NCBI GenBank assembly: GCA_051984675.1
Contig: JBPYFK010000085.1
Coordinates: 1-64,000 of the forward strand
Origin: JBPYFK01 sp051984675
GTDB taxonomy: Bacteria > Actinomycetota > Actinomycetes > Mycobacteriales > Pseudonocardiaceae
Direction: 5' to 3'
DNA: 64,000 bases
Part shown: piece after piece, positions 7,813-16,310 of the stretch
Layout: each line of letters begins with the position of its first letter
Position numbering within the stretch: the first letter of the stretch is position 1
Translations under genes and position numbers: made by a program
The notes under the pieces: model-generated
The model's database searches: none
What the model was told of the DNA's origin: nothing
What the model saw: the letters and a program-made list of their open reading frames with translations, nothing else

Positions 7813-9360
7813 CTACGACACGAACCCACCCACGTTCGCCCAGTCCAGTGCCAACGCGGGCACAACGCCCAGCAACAGTGTCACGAACACGCCGAGCGTG
7901 ATCGCCGTCGTTGTGAACGCACCCGGAACACTAACGGTTGGACCGTCCGCGATGGGCTCGCTGAAGTACATCAGCACGATGACACGAAGGTAGAAGAACG
8001 CCGCAACCGCACTCGCCACCAGTGCGACCACGACGAGCGGGGCCAGCCCGTTGGTGAACGCCGCCGAGAACACCACGAACTTGCCGACAAAACCGCTCGT
8101 CAGAGGGATACCGGCGAGCGCGAACAGGAGGAACGTGAACACCCCGGCCACCAGTGGCGAACGCTTGGCCAGGCCCGCCCACTGGGAAAGGTGAGTTGCC
8201 TCACCATCCGAGGTTCGCACCAGGCTGATCACGCCGAACACGGCGATCGTCGTAAAGCCGTAGGCCAAGAGGTAGAACAGCGTGGCCGACAACCCCTGAC
8301 CGGTCAGCACGATCGCACCGACCATCATGAACCCGGCGTGCGCGACCGACGAGTACGCGATCATCCGCTTGATGTCCGTCTGTGTGATACCGAGCACCAC
8401 ACCGATGACCATGGACACGATCGCGACCGCCCACAGCACGCTCTCCCAGCGCACGCTGGACGCCTGGAAACCCACCTGGAGCACCCGCAGGATCGCGCCG
8501 AACGCGGCGACCTTGGTGCAGGCGGCCATGAAGCCGGTCACCGCGGTGGGCGCGCCCTGGTAGACGTCCGGGGTCCAGGTGTGGAACGGGCCGACCGACG
8601 CCTTGAACAGCAGCCCGATCACCAGCAGTCCGAGACCCGCGTACAGCAGCAGGGACGGATGCTGCGAACCGGCGGCCGTGTCCGCGATCGCGGACAGCCG
8701 TACCGAACCCGCGTAGCCGTAGAGCAGTGCGAGGCCGTAGAGGAAGAACGCCGACGCGAACGCGCCGAGCAGGAAGTACTTGACCGCCGCCTCCTGCGAC
8801 AGCAGCCGCCGGCGCTTGGCCAGGCCGCACATCAGGTACAGCGGGAGGCTGAGCACTTCCAGCGCGATGAACATGGTCAGCAGGTCGTTCGCCGCGCAGA
8901 ACACCAACATCCCGCCCAGCGAGAACAGCGCGAGCGGGAAGATCTCCGTGCGCATGACCTGGACGTCCGCGCCACCGGCGTTGACCTCGGCCAGGAACGC
9001 GCCACCGGGTTCCACCGAGCGGTCGGCGATCAGCAGCAGCGCGACCAGGCCGAGTGCCAGCAGCGTCGCCCACAGGAACAGCGTGGGCTGGTCGATCGCC
9101 AACGTCCCGGCCAGCGTGGTCGACGGCTTGAACCCGGACACGGCGTACCACACCAGGGCAGCGCCCGCGGCGAGCACGCTGAGCAGGCTCAACACGACCT
9201 GGGTCCACCACCGCGTCCGCCGGGGCACGAACGCCTCCACGAGCACCCCGAAGCAGGCCATTCCGAGCACCACCAGCACGGGCATGATCGCGGCGTAGTC
9301 GATCGGCGGTGGCTGCACCGGCAGCACTGGCTGGGCGAGTACTTCTTGCGCTGCACCCAC
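7813..9360 (-). CDS. nuoN: NADH-quinone oxidoreductase subunit N
   Basis: 515-residue antiporter-like membrane subunit of complex I, last gene of the nuo operon. About 14 TM helices, with the conserved broken-helix region and charged residues in FKASVGPFHTWTPDVYQGAP (functional Lys/His for proton translocation) and KRMIAYSSVAHAGFMMVG. Starts 5 bp after nuoM. Together with NuoL and NuoM it forms the proton-pumping arm. Confidence 0.96.
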   Translation of the reverse strand: MGAAQEVLAQPVLPVQPPPIDYAAIMPVLVVLGMACFGVLVEAFVPRRTRWWTQVVLSLLSVLAAGAALVWYAVSGFKPSTTLAGTLAIDQPTLFLWATLLALGLVALLLIADRSVEPGGAFLAEVNAGGADVQVMRTEIFPLALFSLGGMLVFCAANDLLTMFIALEVLSLPLYLMCGLAKRRRLLSQEAAVKYFLLGAFASAFFLYGLALLYGYAGSVRLSAIADTAAGSQHPSLLLYAGLGLLVIGLLFKASVGPFHTWTPDVYQGAPTAVTGFMAACTKVAAFGAILRVLQVGFQASSVRWESVLWAVAIVSMVIGVVLGITQTDIKRMIAYSSVAHAGFMMVGAIVLTGQGLSATLFYLLAYGFTTIAVFGVISLVRTSDGEATHLSQWAGLAKRSPLVAGVFTFLLFALAGIPLTSGFVGKFVVFSAAFTNGLAPLVVVALVASAVAAFFYLRVIVLMYFSEPIADGPTVSVPGAFTTTAITLGVFVTLLLGVVPALALDWANVGGFVS

Positions 9361-9365
9361 TGTCG

Positions 9366-10961
9366 TTACCTCCCTGCGAGGTGCGCGGGGTCGGACACAC
9401 CGACCGCGCTCATCGTTGCCCCGACCGAGGGGTTGATCACGTCCAAGACCGGCTTCGGGTAGATCCCCAGTGCCAGTACCAGCACGACCAGCGGCGCCAA
9501 CACCGCCAGCTCCCGCCGACCGAGGTCAGCGATGGGCAGCCGGTGCGCGCCCCGACTCGTGCGCGCTTCTGGACTGGTGGCGGCTCCCGGCGCGTCCCGC
9601 ACCGCACTCGGCACGTGGGCGAGTGCGTCTCCAGCCACCGGACCCTGCATGACCTGCTGGTACACCCGCAGCACGTAGACAGCGGCGAGCACCATGCCCA
9701 CCGCGCCCAGCACGGCATACACCGGGCGGGTGGTGAACGACCCGATGAGCACGAGGAACTCGCTGATGAACGAGTTCGTGCCGGGCAACGACAGCGTGCT
9801 CAGCGCGGCGACCAGCAGCATCCCGCCCAGCAGCGGGGTCACCTGGGCCATGCCGCCGTAGTCGGCGATCCGGCTGGACCCGCCCCGAATGACGATCATG
9901 CCGATGACCAGGATCAACATCCCGGTCGCGATGCTGTGGTTGATCATGTACGAGACCGCGCCCACCTGCGCCTGGGAGGTGAACGAGAAGATCCCCAGCG
10001 CGATGAACCCGAAGTGCGCGATCGACACGTAGGCGATGAACCGCTTGAGGTCGGACTGCCCGAACGCCTGCAGCGAGCCGTAGAGCACGCCGACCACGGC
10101 CAGCACCAGCAGCAGCGGCGCCCACTGCCGGCTGGCCAGCGGCGTCAGCGGCAGGCTGTAGCGCAGGAACCCGAAGACGCCGACCTTGTCCAGGATGCCC
10201 ACCACGATCACGGCCACCCCGAACGGTGCTTCGGCGGCGGCGTCGGGCAGCCAGGTGTGGAATGGCACCAGCGGCGCCTTGATCGCGAACGCGACGAAGA
10301 ACCCGAAGAAGATCCACGCCTGCATGCTCGGTGGGGCGTGCGAGACGATTCGGCTCAGCTCGGCCCAGTCGAACGTGCCGTGACCCGTGGTCTGCACGGC
10401 GTAGGCGTAGCAGCCGATCGCTGAGGCGAGCATGATCAGACCGCCGAGGAACGAGTACAGGAAGAACTTCACCGCCGCGTACCGCCGGTTCTCCCCGCCG
10501 TAGGCGCCGATGAGGAAGTACATCGGCACGAGCATGATCTCGAACAGCACGTAGAACAGGAACACGTCGGTGGCCGCGAACACCGCGACGGTCAGGGCCT
10601 GCTCCACCAGCAGCAGCGCGAAGAAACCGCCGAAGGTGCGCCCGGCCGGCAGGCTCTCGCGCCAGCTGAAGCCGATCACCAACGGCAGCAGCAACGCGAT
10701 GACCGCGACCATGACCAGCGCGATGCCGTCCAGCCCGAGCGACAGGCTGATGCCGAACGACGGAATCCACTCCACCGAGCTGACCAGTTGCAGGCGCGGC
10801 CCGGTCGGGCGGTAGTCCAGCCAGGCAGCGATCGCGAGGACGAACTCCAACACGGACACGGCCAGCGCGGTGAACTTCGCGGCCCGGTCGTTGCCGCGCA
10901 GCAGAGCCACCGCCGCGCTACCGACCAGCGGCAGCAGGATCAGCGCGAGGAGCACGGTCAT
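9366..10961 (-). CDS. nuoM: NADH-quinone oxidoreductase subunit M
   Basis: 531-residue antiporter-like subunit of complex I. The start is the ATG at 10961 (MTVLLALILLPLVGSAAVAL), behind AAAGGCAGGA; the open frame runs further 5' without meaning. Diagnostic segments are VLFEIMLVPMYFLIGAYGGE (conserved TM5 Glu), KAPLVPFHTWLPDAAAEAP (TM7 Lys and the loop), and KRFIAYVSIAHFGFIALG. A hydrophilic stretch near residues 469-494 (SAVRDAPGAATSPEARTSRG) interrupts the last helices and is longer than in E. coli. Confidence 0.96.
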   Translation of the reverse strand: MTVLLALILLPLVGSAAVALLRGNDRAAKFTALAVSVLEFVLAIAAWLDYRPTGPRLQLVSSVEWIPSFGISLSLGLDGIALVMVAVIALLLPLVIGFSWRESLPAGRTFGGFFALLLVEQALTVAVFAATDVFLFYVLFEIMLVPMYFLIGAYGGENRRYAAVKFFLYSFLGGLIMLASAIGCYAYAVQTTGHGTFDWAELSRIVSHAPPSMQAWIFFGFFVAFAIKAPLVPFHTWLPDAAAEAPFGVAVIVVGILDKVGVFGFLRYSLPLTPLASRQWAPLLLVLAVVGVLYGSLQAFGQSDLKRFIAYVSIAHFGFIALGIFSFTSQAQVGAVSYMINHSIATGMLILVIGMIVIRGGSSRIADYGGMAQVTPLLGGMLLVAALSTLSLPGTNSFISEFLVLIGSFTTRPVYAVLGAVGMVLAAVYVLRVYQQVMQGPVAGDALAHVPSAVRDAPGAATSPEARTSRGAHRLPIADLGRRELAVLAPLVVLVLALGIYPKPVLDVINPSVGATMSAVGVSDPAHLAGR

Positions 10962-11022
10962 CGGTGTCCTGCCTTTCTGCGAGTGGGAACGGTGACGGTG
11001 ACGCGCGCGATCTCGGACATGG

Positions 11023-13086
11023 TCATCCCGTCCCCAGCGCGAGCAGGGCGGCGAGCACCAGCACGCCACCGGCGAGCATGGACAGGGCGTACGACCGGAC
11101 GAACCCGGTCTGCCAGCGGCGCAGGCGGGTGGAGCTGACACCGATCAGCGCGGCCAGGCCGTTGACCGTGCCGTCCACCCCGCCGTTGTCCAGCCGCACC
11201 AGGCCACGGGCGAACACCCGGGTCGGCAGGACCGCCACGGCGTGGTTGAAAGCGTTGCCGTACAGGTCGGCACGCGCGGCCCGAACCACCGGAGACACCT
11301 TCTGCGGCCGGACGACGGGAACCTCCGCGCGACCGACCACCAGCCACGCCACCGCCACACCGAGCGCGGACAGCACGACCGTCAGCAGCGGGATCGCCGA
11401 CGGCGGCAACACGCCGTGCTGGCTCTCCTGCAACTCGCCCAGGCTCGGCGCGAGGAACGTCGCCAGCCGGTCGCCGTACGCGAGGAACGCGCCGGCACCC
11501 ACCGAACCCACCGCGAGCACGATCATCGGGACGGTCATCACCTTCGGCGACTCGTGCGGGTGGTACCCCTCGCCGGAGGCGGTCCGCAGGTTCTCCCACC
11601 GCTTCTCGCCGAAGAACGTCATCAGCATCAAGCGGGTCATGTAGAACGCGGTGATCCCCGCACCGAGCAGCGCCGCACCACCGAAGACCCAGCCGTACCA
11701 CCCGGGCTGACCGAGGGCCGCCTCGATGATGGCGTCCTTGGAGTAGTAGCCGGACAGGAACGGGAAGCCGATGATCGCCAGGTAGGCCAAGCCGAACGTC
11801 ACGAACGTGATCGGCATGTACCGCCGCAGCCCGCCGAACCTGCGCATGTCGACCTCGTCATGCATGGCGTGCATGACCGAACCGGCTCCGAGGAACAGAC
11901 CGGCCTTGAAGAAGCCGTGCGTGAGCAGGTGCATGATGCCCAGCGCATAGCCGGCCGGACCGAGGCCGACCGCGAGGATCATGTAGCCGATCTGGCTGAC
12001 CGTGGAGTACGCCAGCACCTTCTTGATGTCGTCGTAGGCGCACCCGATCACGCACCCCACCAGCAGCGTCACCGCGCCGATGATGGTGACCGCGAGCCGA
12101 CCGTTCGCGGACAGGTCGTAGATCGGGTTGGAGCGGGCGATCAGGTACACGCCGGCCGTGACCATCGTGGCCGCGTGGATGAGCGCGGACACCGGGGTCG
12201 GACCTTCCATCGCGTCCGGCAACCACGCCTGCAACGGCACCTGGCCGGACTTCCCGCACGCGCCGAGCAACAGCAGCAGCGTGATCGCGAAGATCGTGCC
12301 GGAAGGCAGCGTGCCGATCCGCGCGAACACCTGCGTGTACTGCGTGGTGCCGAGGTTGGCGAACAGGATGAAGATCGCGATGGCCAGCCCGACGTCCCCG
12401 ATCCGGTTCATCACGAACGCCTTGGTGGCCGCGGCGGCGGCCGACGGCCGTTGCTGCCAGAACCCGATCAGCAGGTAGGACGCCAGGCCGACGCCCTCCC
12501 ACCCCAGGTACAGCGTCACGAAGCTGTTGCCCAGCACCAGGATCAGCATCGCGGCGATGAACAGGTTGAGGTAGCCGAAGAACCGGCGCCGCTCGGTGTT
12601 GTCCCGACCGGTGCGGCCCTGCTGGTCGTGATCCATGTAGCCGACGGAGTAGACGTGGATCAGCGCGCCGACCCCGGTGATCAGCAGGACGAACACCATC
12701 GACAGCGGATCCATCCGCAACCCGAAGTCGACCTGAAGCGCGTTCACCGGAATCCAGGAGAACAGGGGCAGCTCGCGCACCGGGTTGTCCGAAGTGGCCA
12801 CGGACTGGAACAGCCCGAGCGCGTAGACAAACGACGCGATGACGGTGGCGCACCCGAGCAGGTGTCCCCACCCGTTGGCGCGCCGGCCAGCGACCAGCAG
12901 CACCAGCGCTCCCAGCGCCGGGAGCGCGATCAGCAGCCACGCGTTGGTCTGGAACAGCCCCTCGGCGGCAGCGACCGGTGCGGTGCCCGGACCCGGCGGA
13001 GCACTGCCGATAGTGGTCAATCGATGGGGAATGACGAAGTCATGAGAAGCCGCCATGGCGGGGAGGAACATGGAGCCGGTGGTCAA
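11023..13086 (-). CDS. nuoL: NADH-quinone oxidoreductase subunit L
   Basis: 687-residue largest antiporter-like subunit, carrying the C-terminal lateral helix that spans the membrane arm. Motifs: GWEGVGLASYLLIGFW, GKSGQVPLQAWLPDAMEGPT with the TM7 Lys, ALIHAATMVTAGVY, and KKVLAYSTVSQIGYM. The C-terminal RLRRWQTGFVRSYALSM is typical of bacterial NuoL. The longest frame starts at a TTG at 13086 only a few bases after a GAGG; ATGs at residues 6 and 11 are alternatives. Confidence 0.96.
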   Translation of the reverse strand: MTTGSMFLPAMAASHDFVIPHRLTTIGSAPPGPGTAPVAAAEGLFQTNAWLLIALPALGALVLLVAGRRANGWGHLLGCATVIASFVYALGLFQSVATSDNPVRELPLFSWIPVNALQVDFGLRMDPLSMVFVLLITGVGALIHVYSVGYMDHDQQGRTGRDNTERRRFFGYLNLFIAAMLILVLGNSFVTLYLGWEGVGLASYLLIGFWQQRPSAAAAATKAFVMNRIGDVGLAIAIFILFANLGTTQYTQVFARIGTLPSGTIFAITLLLLLGACGKSGQVPLQAWLPDAMEGPTPVSALIHAATMVTAGVYLIARSNPIYDLSANGRLAVTIIGAVTLLVGCVIGCAYDDIKKVLAYSTVSQIGYMILAVGLGPAGYALGIMHLLTHGFFKAGLFLGAGSVMHAMHDEVDMRRFGGLRRYMPITFVTFGLAYLAIIGFPFLSGYYSKDAIIEAALGQPGWYGWVFGGAALLGAGITAFYMTRLMLMTFFGEKRWENLRTASGEGYHPHESPKVMTVPMIVLAVGSVGAGAFLAYGDRLATFLAPSLGELQESQHGVLPPSAIPLLTVVLSALGVAVAWLVVGRAEVPVVRPQKVSPVVRAARADLYGNAFNHAVAVLPTRVFARGLVRLDNGGVDGTVNGLAALIGVSSTRLRRWQTGFVRSYALSMLAGGVLVLAALLALGTG

Positions 13087-13095
13087 CTCGCCTCC

Positions 13096-13395
13096 TCAGT
13101 ACTTGAGCAGGTTGGCGTCGTCGACCGAGGTCGAGCGGCGGGCGCGGAAGATCGACATGATGATGGACAGCCCGACCACGACCTCGGCGGCGGCGACGAC
13201 CATCACGAAGAAAGCCATGACCTGACCGTTCACCGAACCGTGGATCCGGGCGAAGGTGACCAGGGTCAGGTTGACCGCGTTGAGCATCAGCTCAATGCAC
13301 ATGAACACGACGATCGCGTTGCGGCGTACCAGGACACCGACCGCACCGATGGTGAACAGCAGCGCGGACAGCAGCAGGTAGTAGGTCGGGGTCAC
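13096..13395 (-). CDS. nuoK: NADH-quinone oxidoreductase subunit K
   Basis: 99 residues, three TM helices, MrpC-like. VGVLVRRNAIVVFMCIELML carries the conserved membrane glutamate of TM2 (CIELMLNAVNL). Overlaps nuoJ by 4 bp (GTG/ATG-TGA coupling), normal for the operon. Confidence 0.97.
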   Translation of the reverse strand: MTPTYYLLLSALLFTIGAVGVLVRRNAIVVFMCIELMLNAVNLTLVTFARIHGSVNGQVMAFFVMVVAAAEVVVGLSIIMSIFRARRSTSVDDANLLKY

Positions 13396-14450
13396 TGCCG
13401 GACCTCCTCAGGGGTCGCACCGGCCGAACCGTCCCGCGCCGCGGCACCACCGTTGTCGCCGTTGCCGTTGCCGGGGGCGTTCCCCAGACCCGCGGGGTCG
13501 TTGTGCCCGTTGCCGTCCGGGTCCGAGTGCGGCTGGTCGGCGGGCGGCGGGTCGACCTGCCGCGGTTCTTCCGCATTCGTGGTGTCGCGCTCGCCGTCGG
13601 GTTCCTCGACCAGCGCATGCGCGTCCGGTTCCGGCGTGGCCCCGGCCACGGCGGCGCGATCGGCGGCGAGCCGGTCGGCCGGGATCGTGTCGAGGATCTC
13701 GGACAACGACTCCGGCGCCACCGAGCCGTCCGGGAGCAACGCCGGCATGTCCACCGAGTCCGCCGTGGCGTACACACCGGGTCCGGGCAGCGGCGAGGGC
13801 CGCGCGTGTTCTCGGCGGAACCGCGCCTCGACCATCTCCCGCTGGGTGCGCCGACGCTGCCGTCCCTTGCCTCCGTAGGCCAGCACCATCGCGCCCAACG
13901 CAGCCGTGATCAGCAGCGCGGAGGTCAGCTCGAACGGGAACAGGTAGTCGGTGAAGATCAGCCGCCCCAGACCGCCGGCGCCACCACCAGCGGGCGACCA
14001 CGGGTCCAGCGGCGGCGCGGACCGCACGCCCACCAGCGACCGCGCCAGGGCGGTCACGACCAGGCCGGCGAATCCCAAGCCGGCGAGCGCCGCCGCCAGG
14101 CGCTGCCCGCGCAGCACCTCCACGACCGAGTCCGAGGACTCCCGCCCGACCATCATCAGCACGAACAGGAACAGCATCATCACCGCGCCGGTGTAGACGA
14201 TGATCTGGGTGAAGCCCAGAAACGGCGCGCTCTGCGCCATGTACAGCACGCCCAGCGACAGCATCGTCAGCGCCAACGACAGCGCCGAGTGCACGGCACT
14301 GCGGGCGAACACCATGCCGAGCGCTCCAAGCACGGCGAGCGGGCCGAGAACCCAGAACGCGACCGCCTCGGCGGTGCTGACCGGGGCCGGTGCGGGCGCC
14401 TGGGCGTGCACGAACAAGCTGGCGTAACTGGCTACCGGCGCGATCATCAC
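13392..14450 (-). CDS. nuoJ: NADH-quinone oxidoreductase subunit J with long C-terminal tail
   Basis: 352 residues, much longer than the usual 180-270. The N-terminal ~200 residues are the five-TM NuoJ core (FWVLGPLAVLGALGMVFARS, FTQIIVYTGAVMMLFLFVLM). After LAYGGKGRQRRRTQREMVEA a roughly 150-residue hydrophilic tail follows, rich in Pro, Asp, Asn and Glu, ending in NDPAGLGNAPGNGNGDNGG and APEEVRQ-like sequence. Tails here are known in actinobacterial NuoJ, but this one is extended and low-complexity and would hang on the cytoplasmic side. No frameshift is seen; nuoK follows with a 4-bp overlap. Confidence 0.95.
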   Translation of the reverse strand: MMIAPVASYASLFVHAQAPAPAPVSTAEAVAFWVLGPLAVLGALGMVFARSAVHSALSLALTMLSLGVLYMAQSAPFLGFTQIIVYTGAVMMLFLFVLMMVGRESSDSVVEVLRGQRLAAALAGLGFAGLVVTALARSLVGVRSAPPLDPWSPAGGGAGGLGRLIFTDYLFPFELTSALLITAALGAMVLAYGGKGRQRRRTQREMVEARFRREHARPSPLPGPGVYATADSVDMPALLPDGSVAPESLSEILDTIPADRLAADRAAVAGATPEPDAHALVEEPDGERDTTNAEEPRQVDPPPADQPHSDPDGNGHNDPAGLGNAPGNGNGDNGGAAARDGSAGATPEEVRQ

Positions 14451-15013
14451 CGCCTGGCCTCCTCATGACCGGTTTCCACCGTCTCCCCTTCGGGGACGCC
14501 GGCCTGCCGGGCCAGCTGCGGACCGCGCACGTAGTAGTCCTGCTCGTCGTCACCGAGCCGCATCGGGTGCGGCGTCGCTTCCATACCCGGAAGCAGCGGC
14601 GCCAGCAGGTCCTCCTTCGTGTAGATCAGGTCCTGGCGGTTGTCGTCGGCGGTCTCGTACTCGTTGGTCATCGTCAGTGCCCGCGTCGGGCACGCCTCGA
14701 TGCACAACCCGCAGCCGATGCACCGCAGGTAGTTGATCTGGTAGTCCTTGCCGTAGCGCTCACCCGGCGAGTAGCGCTCCTCCTCGGTGTTCGTGCCGCC
14801 CTCGACGAAGATCGCGTCCGCGGGGCACGCCCACGCGCACAGCTCGCACCCCACGCACTTCTCCAACCCGTCCGGGTGACGGTTGAGTTGGTGCTTGCCG
14901 TGGAACCGAGGTGCGGGGATCTTCTTCACCTCGGGGTACTCCTCGGTGACGACCTTCTTGAACATCGTCGAAAAGGTCACGCCGAAGCCCTTCAGGGGAT
15001 CAAACACTCCCAT
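14447..15013 (-). CDS. nuoI: NADH-quinone oxidoreductase subunit I (two 4Fe-4S clusters)
   Basis: 188-residue ferredoxin-like subunit carrying clusters N6a and N6b. The two motifs are CVGCELCAWACPADAIFVEG and CIGCGLCIEACPTRALTM, eight cysteines in classic CxxCxxCxxxCP spacing. Overlaps nuoJ by 4 bp and nuoH by 14 bp, so translation of the three is coupled. Confidence 0.97.
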   Translation of the reverse strand: MGVFDPLKGFGVTFSTMFKKVVTEEYPEVKKIPAPRFHGKHQLNRHPDGLEKCVGCELCAWACPADAIFVEGGTNTEEERYSPGERYGKDYQINYLRCIGCGLCIEACPTRALTMTNEYETADDNRQDLIYTKEDLLAPLLPGMEATPHPMRLGDDEQDYYVRGPQLARQAGVPEGETVETGHEEARR

Positions 15014-16310
15014 CGGATTCCTCCTTCGTTGATCCCTTCAGTGCCGGGGTGCGTTCCGCCGATTCCGCCTCCCGCGCGGTGACCGCGGACGACGCCCTCG
15101 GCACCCGCAGATCCAGCGGCGGCACCGGATACCCGCTGCCCGCCATCGGTGGCCCGGCCGGCGCGTCCGGCTCCCGCCGGCGGCTCGGGATGGCCGCGAT
15201 CACCAGCAGGACCGCGATCACCACGCCGGCGCCGATGAGGAACTGCGGTGCGCTGACCAGGCCGGCGTCGCGAATCGCGCGCACGGTGACGACCGCGATG
15301 ATCCACACCAGGCTCACCGGAACCAGGACCTTCCAGCCCAGGTCCATGAACTGGTCGTACCGCATCCGGGGCAGGGTGCCGCGCAACCAGATGAAGAAGA
15401 ACAGCATCGCCAGCGTCTTGCCGAGGAACCACAGCACGGTCCACCAGCCGGTGTTGAGCATCCCGCCGCCGACCAGCGACAGCGGCCACGGTGCGTGGTA
15501 GCCGCCGAGGAACAGCGTGGTCGCCAGCGCGGAGACGGTGACCATGTTGATGTACTCGGCGAGGAAGAACAGCGCGAACTTCAGCGACGAGTACTCGGTG
15601 TGGAAACCGCCGACGAGTTCTGACTCGGCTTCCGGCAGGTCGAACGGCGCCCGGTTGGTCTCGCCCACCATGGAGATCACGTAGACCACGAAGCTGACCG
15701 GCAGCAGCGCGAAGAACCAGATGTCGCTCTGCGACCGCACGATTTCCGATGTGGACAGTGATCCCGAGTACATGAACACGGCGACGAACGACAGGCCCAT
15801 CGCGATCTCGTAGGAGATCACCTGCGCGGCCGAACGCAACGAACCCAGCAGCGGGTACGGCGAGCCGGACGCCCAACCACCGAGGACGATCCCGTACACG
15901 CCCATCGACGCGCACGCCAGCACGACCAGCAACCCGACCGGAAGATCAACCAGCTGCAACGCCGTGCGGTGACCGAAGACGGTGACTTCGCCGCCGACCG
16001 GGATCACGGAGAACGAGACCAGCGCGGGCGTCGCGGACACCGCTGGCGCCAGGAAGTACACCCACTTGTCCGCCAGGACCGGTCGAATGTCCTCTTTGAA
16101 CGCCAGCTTCAGCCCGTCGGCCAGCGACTGCAGCAGCCCGAACGGCCCGGCCCGGTTCGGGCCGGGACGGTGCTGCATCCGGCCAATGACCCGGCGCTCG
16201 GCCCAGATCGTCAGCAACGTCATGACGAGGAGGAACACGAAGATCGCCAGAACCTTGGCGATGACCAGCCAGATCGGGTCATTCGCGAGCAGCCTCGCGG
16301 TCTCGGTCAT
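15000..16310 (-). CDS. nuoH: NADH-quinone oxidoreductase subunit H
   Basis: 436-residue membrane subunit forming the quinone chamber with NuoB and NuoD. Signatures: AERRVIGRMQHRPGPNRAGP in the first loop, ASGSPYPLLGSLRSAAQVIS, and GETNRAPFDLPEAESELVGG with the acidic residues of the E-channel. An extra C-terminal hydrophilic tail of about 75 residues follows the last TM helix, as in other actinobacteria. Overlaps nuoG by 4 bp. Confidence 0.97.
   Translation of the reverse strand: MTETARLLANDPIWLVIAKVLAIFVFLLVMTLLTIWAERRVIGRMQHRPGPNRAGPFGLLQSLADGLKLAFKEDIRPVLADKWVYFLAPAVSATPALVSFSVIPVGGEVTVFGHRTALQLVDLPVGLLVVLACASMGVYGIVLGGWASGSPYPLLGSLRSAAQVISYEIAMGLSFVAVFMYSGSLSTSEIVRSQSDIWFFALLPVSFVVYVISMVGETNRAPFDLPEAESELVGGFHTEYSSLKFALFFLAEYINMVTVSALATTLFLGGYHAPWPLSLVGGGMLNTGWWTVLWFLGKTLAMLFFFIWLRGTLPRMRYDQFMDLGWKVLVPVSLVWIIAVVTVRAIRDAGLVSAPQFLIGAGVVIAVLLVIAAIPSRRREPDAPAGPPMAGSGYPVPPLDLRVPRASSAVTAREAESAERTPALKGSTKEESDGSV

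Noticed and set aside
11242..13878. Very long open frame antisense to nuoL and nuoK, also similar long frames antisense to other nuo and men genes
   Set aside because: Composition is Arg/Gln/His/Gly-rich with no domain sense, as expected of antisense frames in high-GC DNA; the opposite strand codes well-known proteins.
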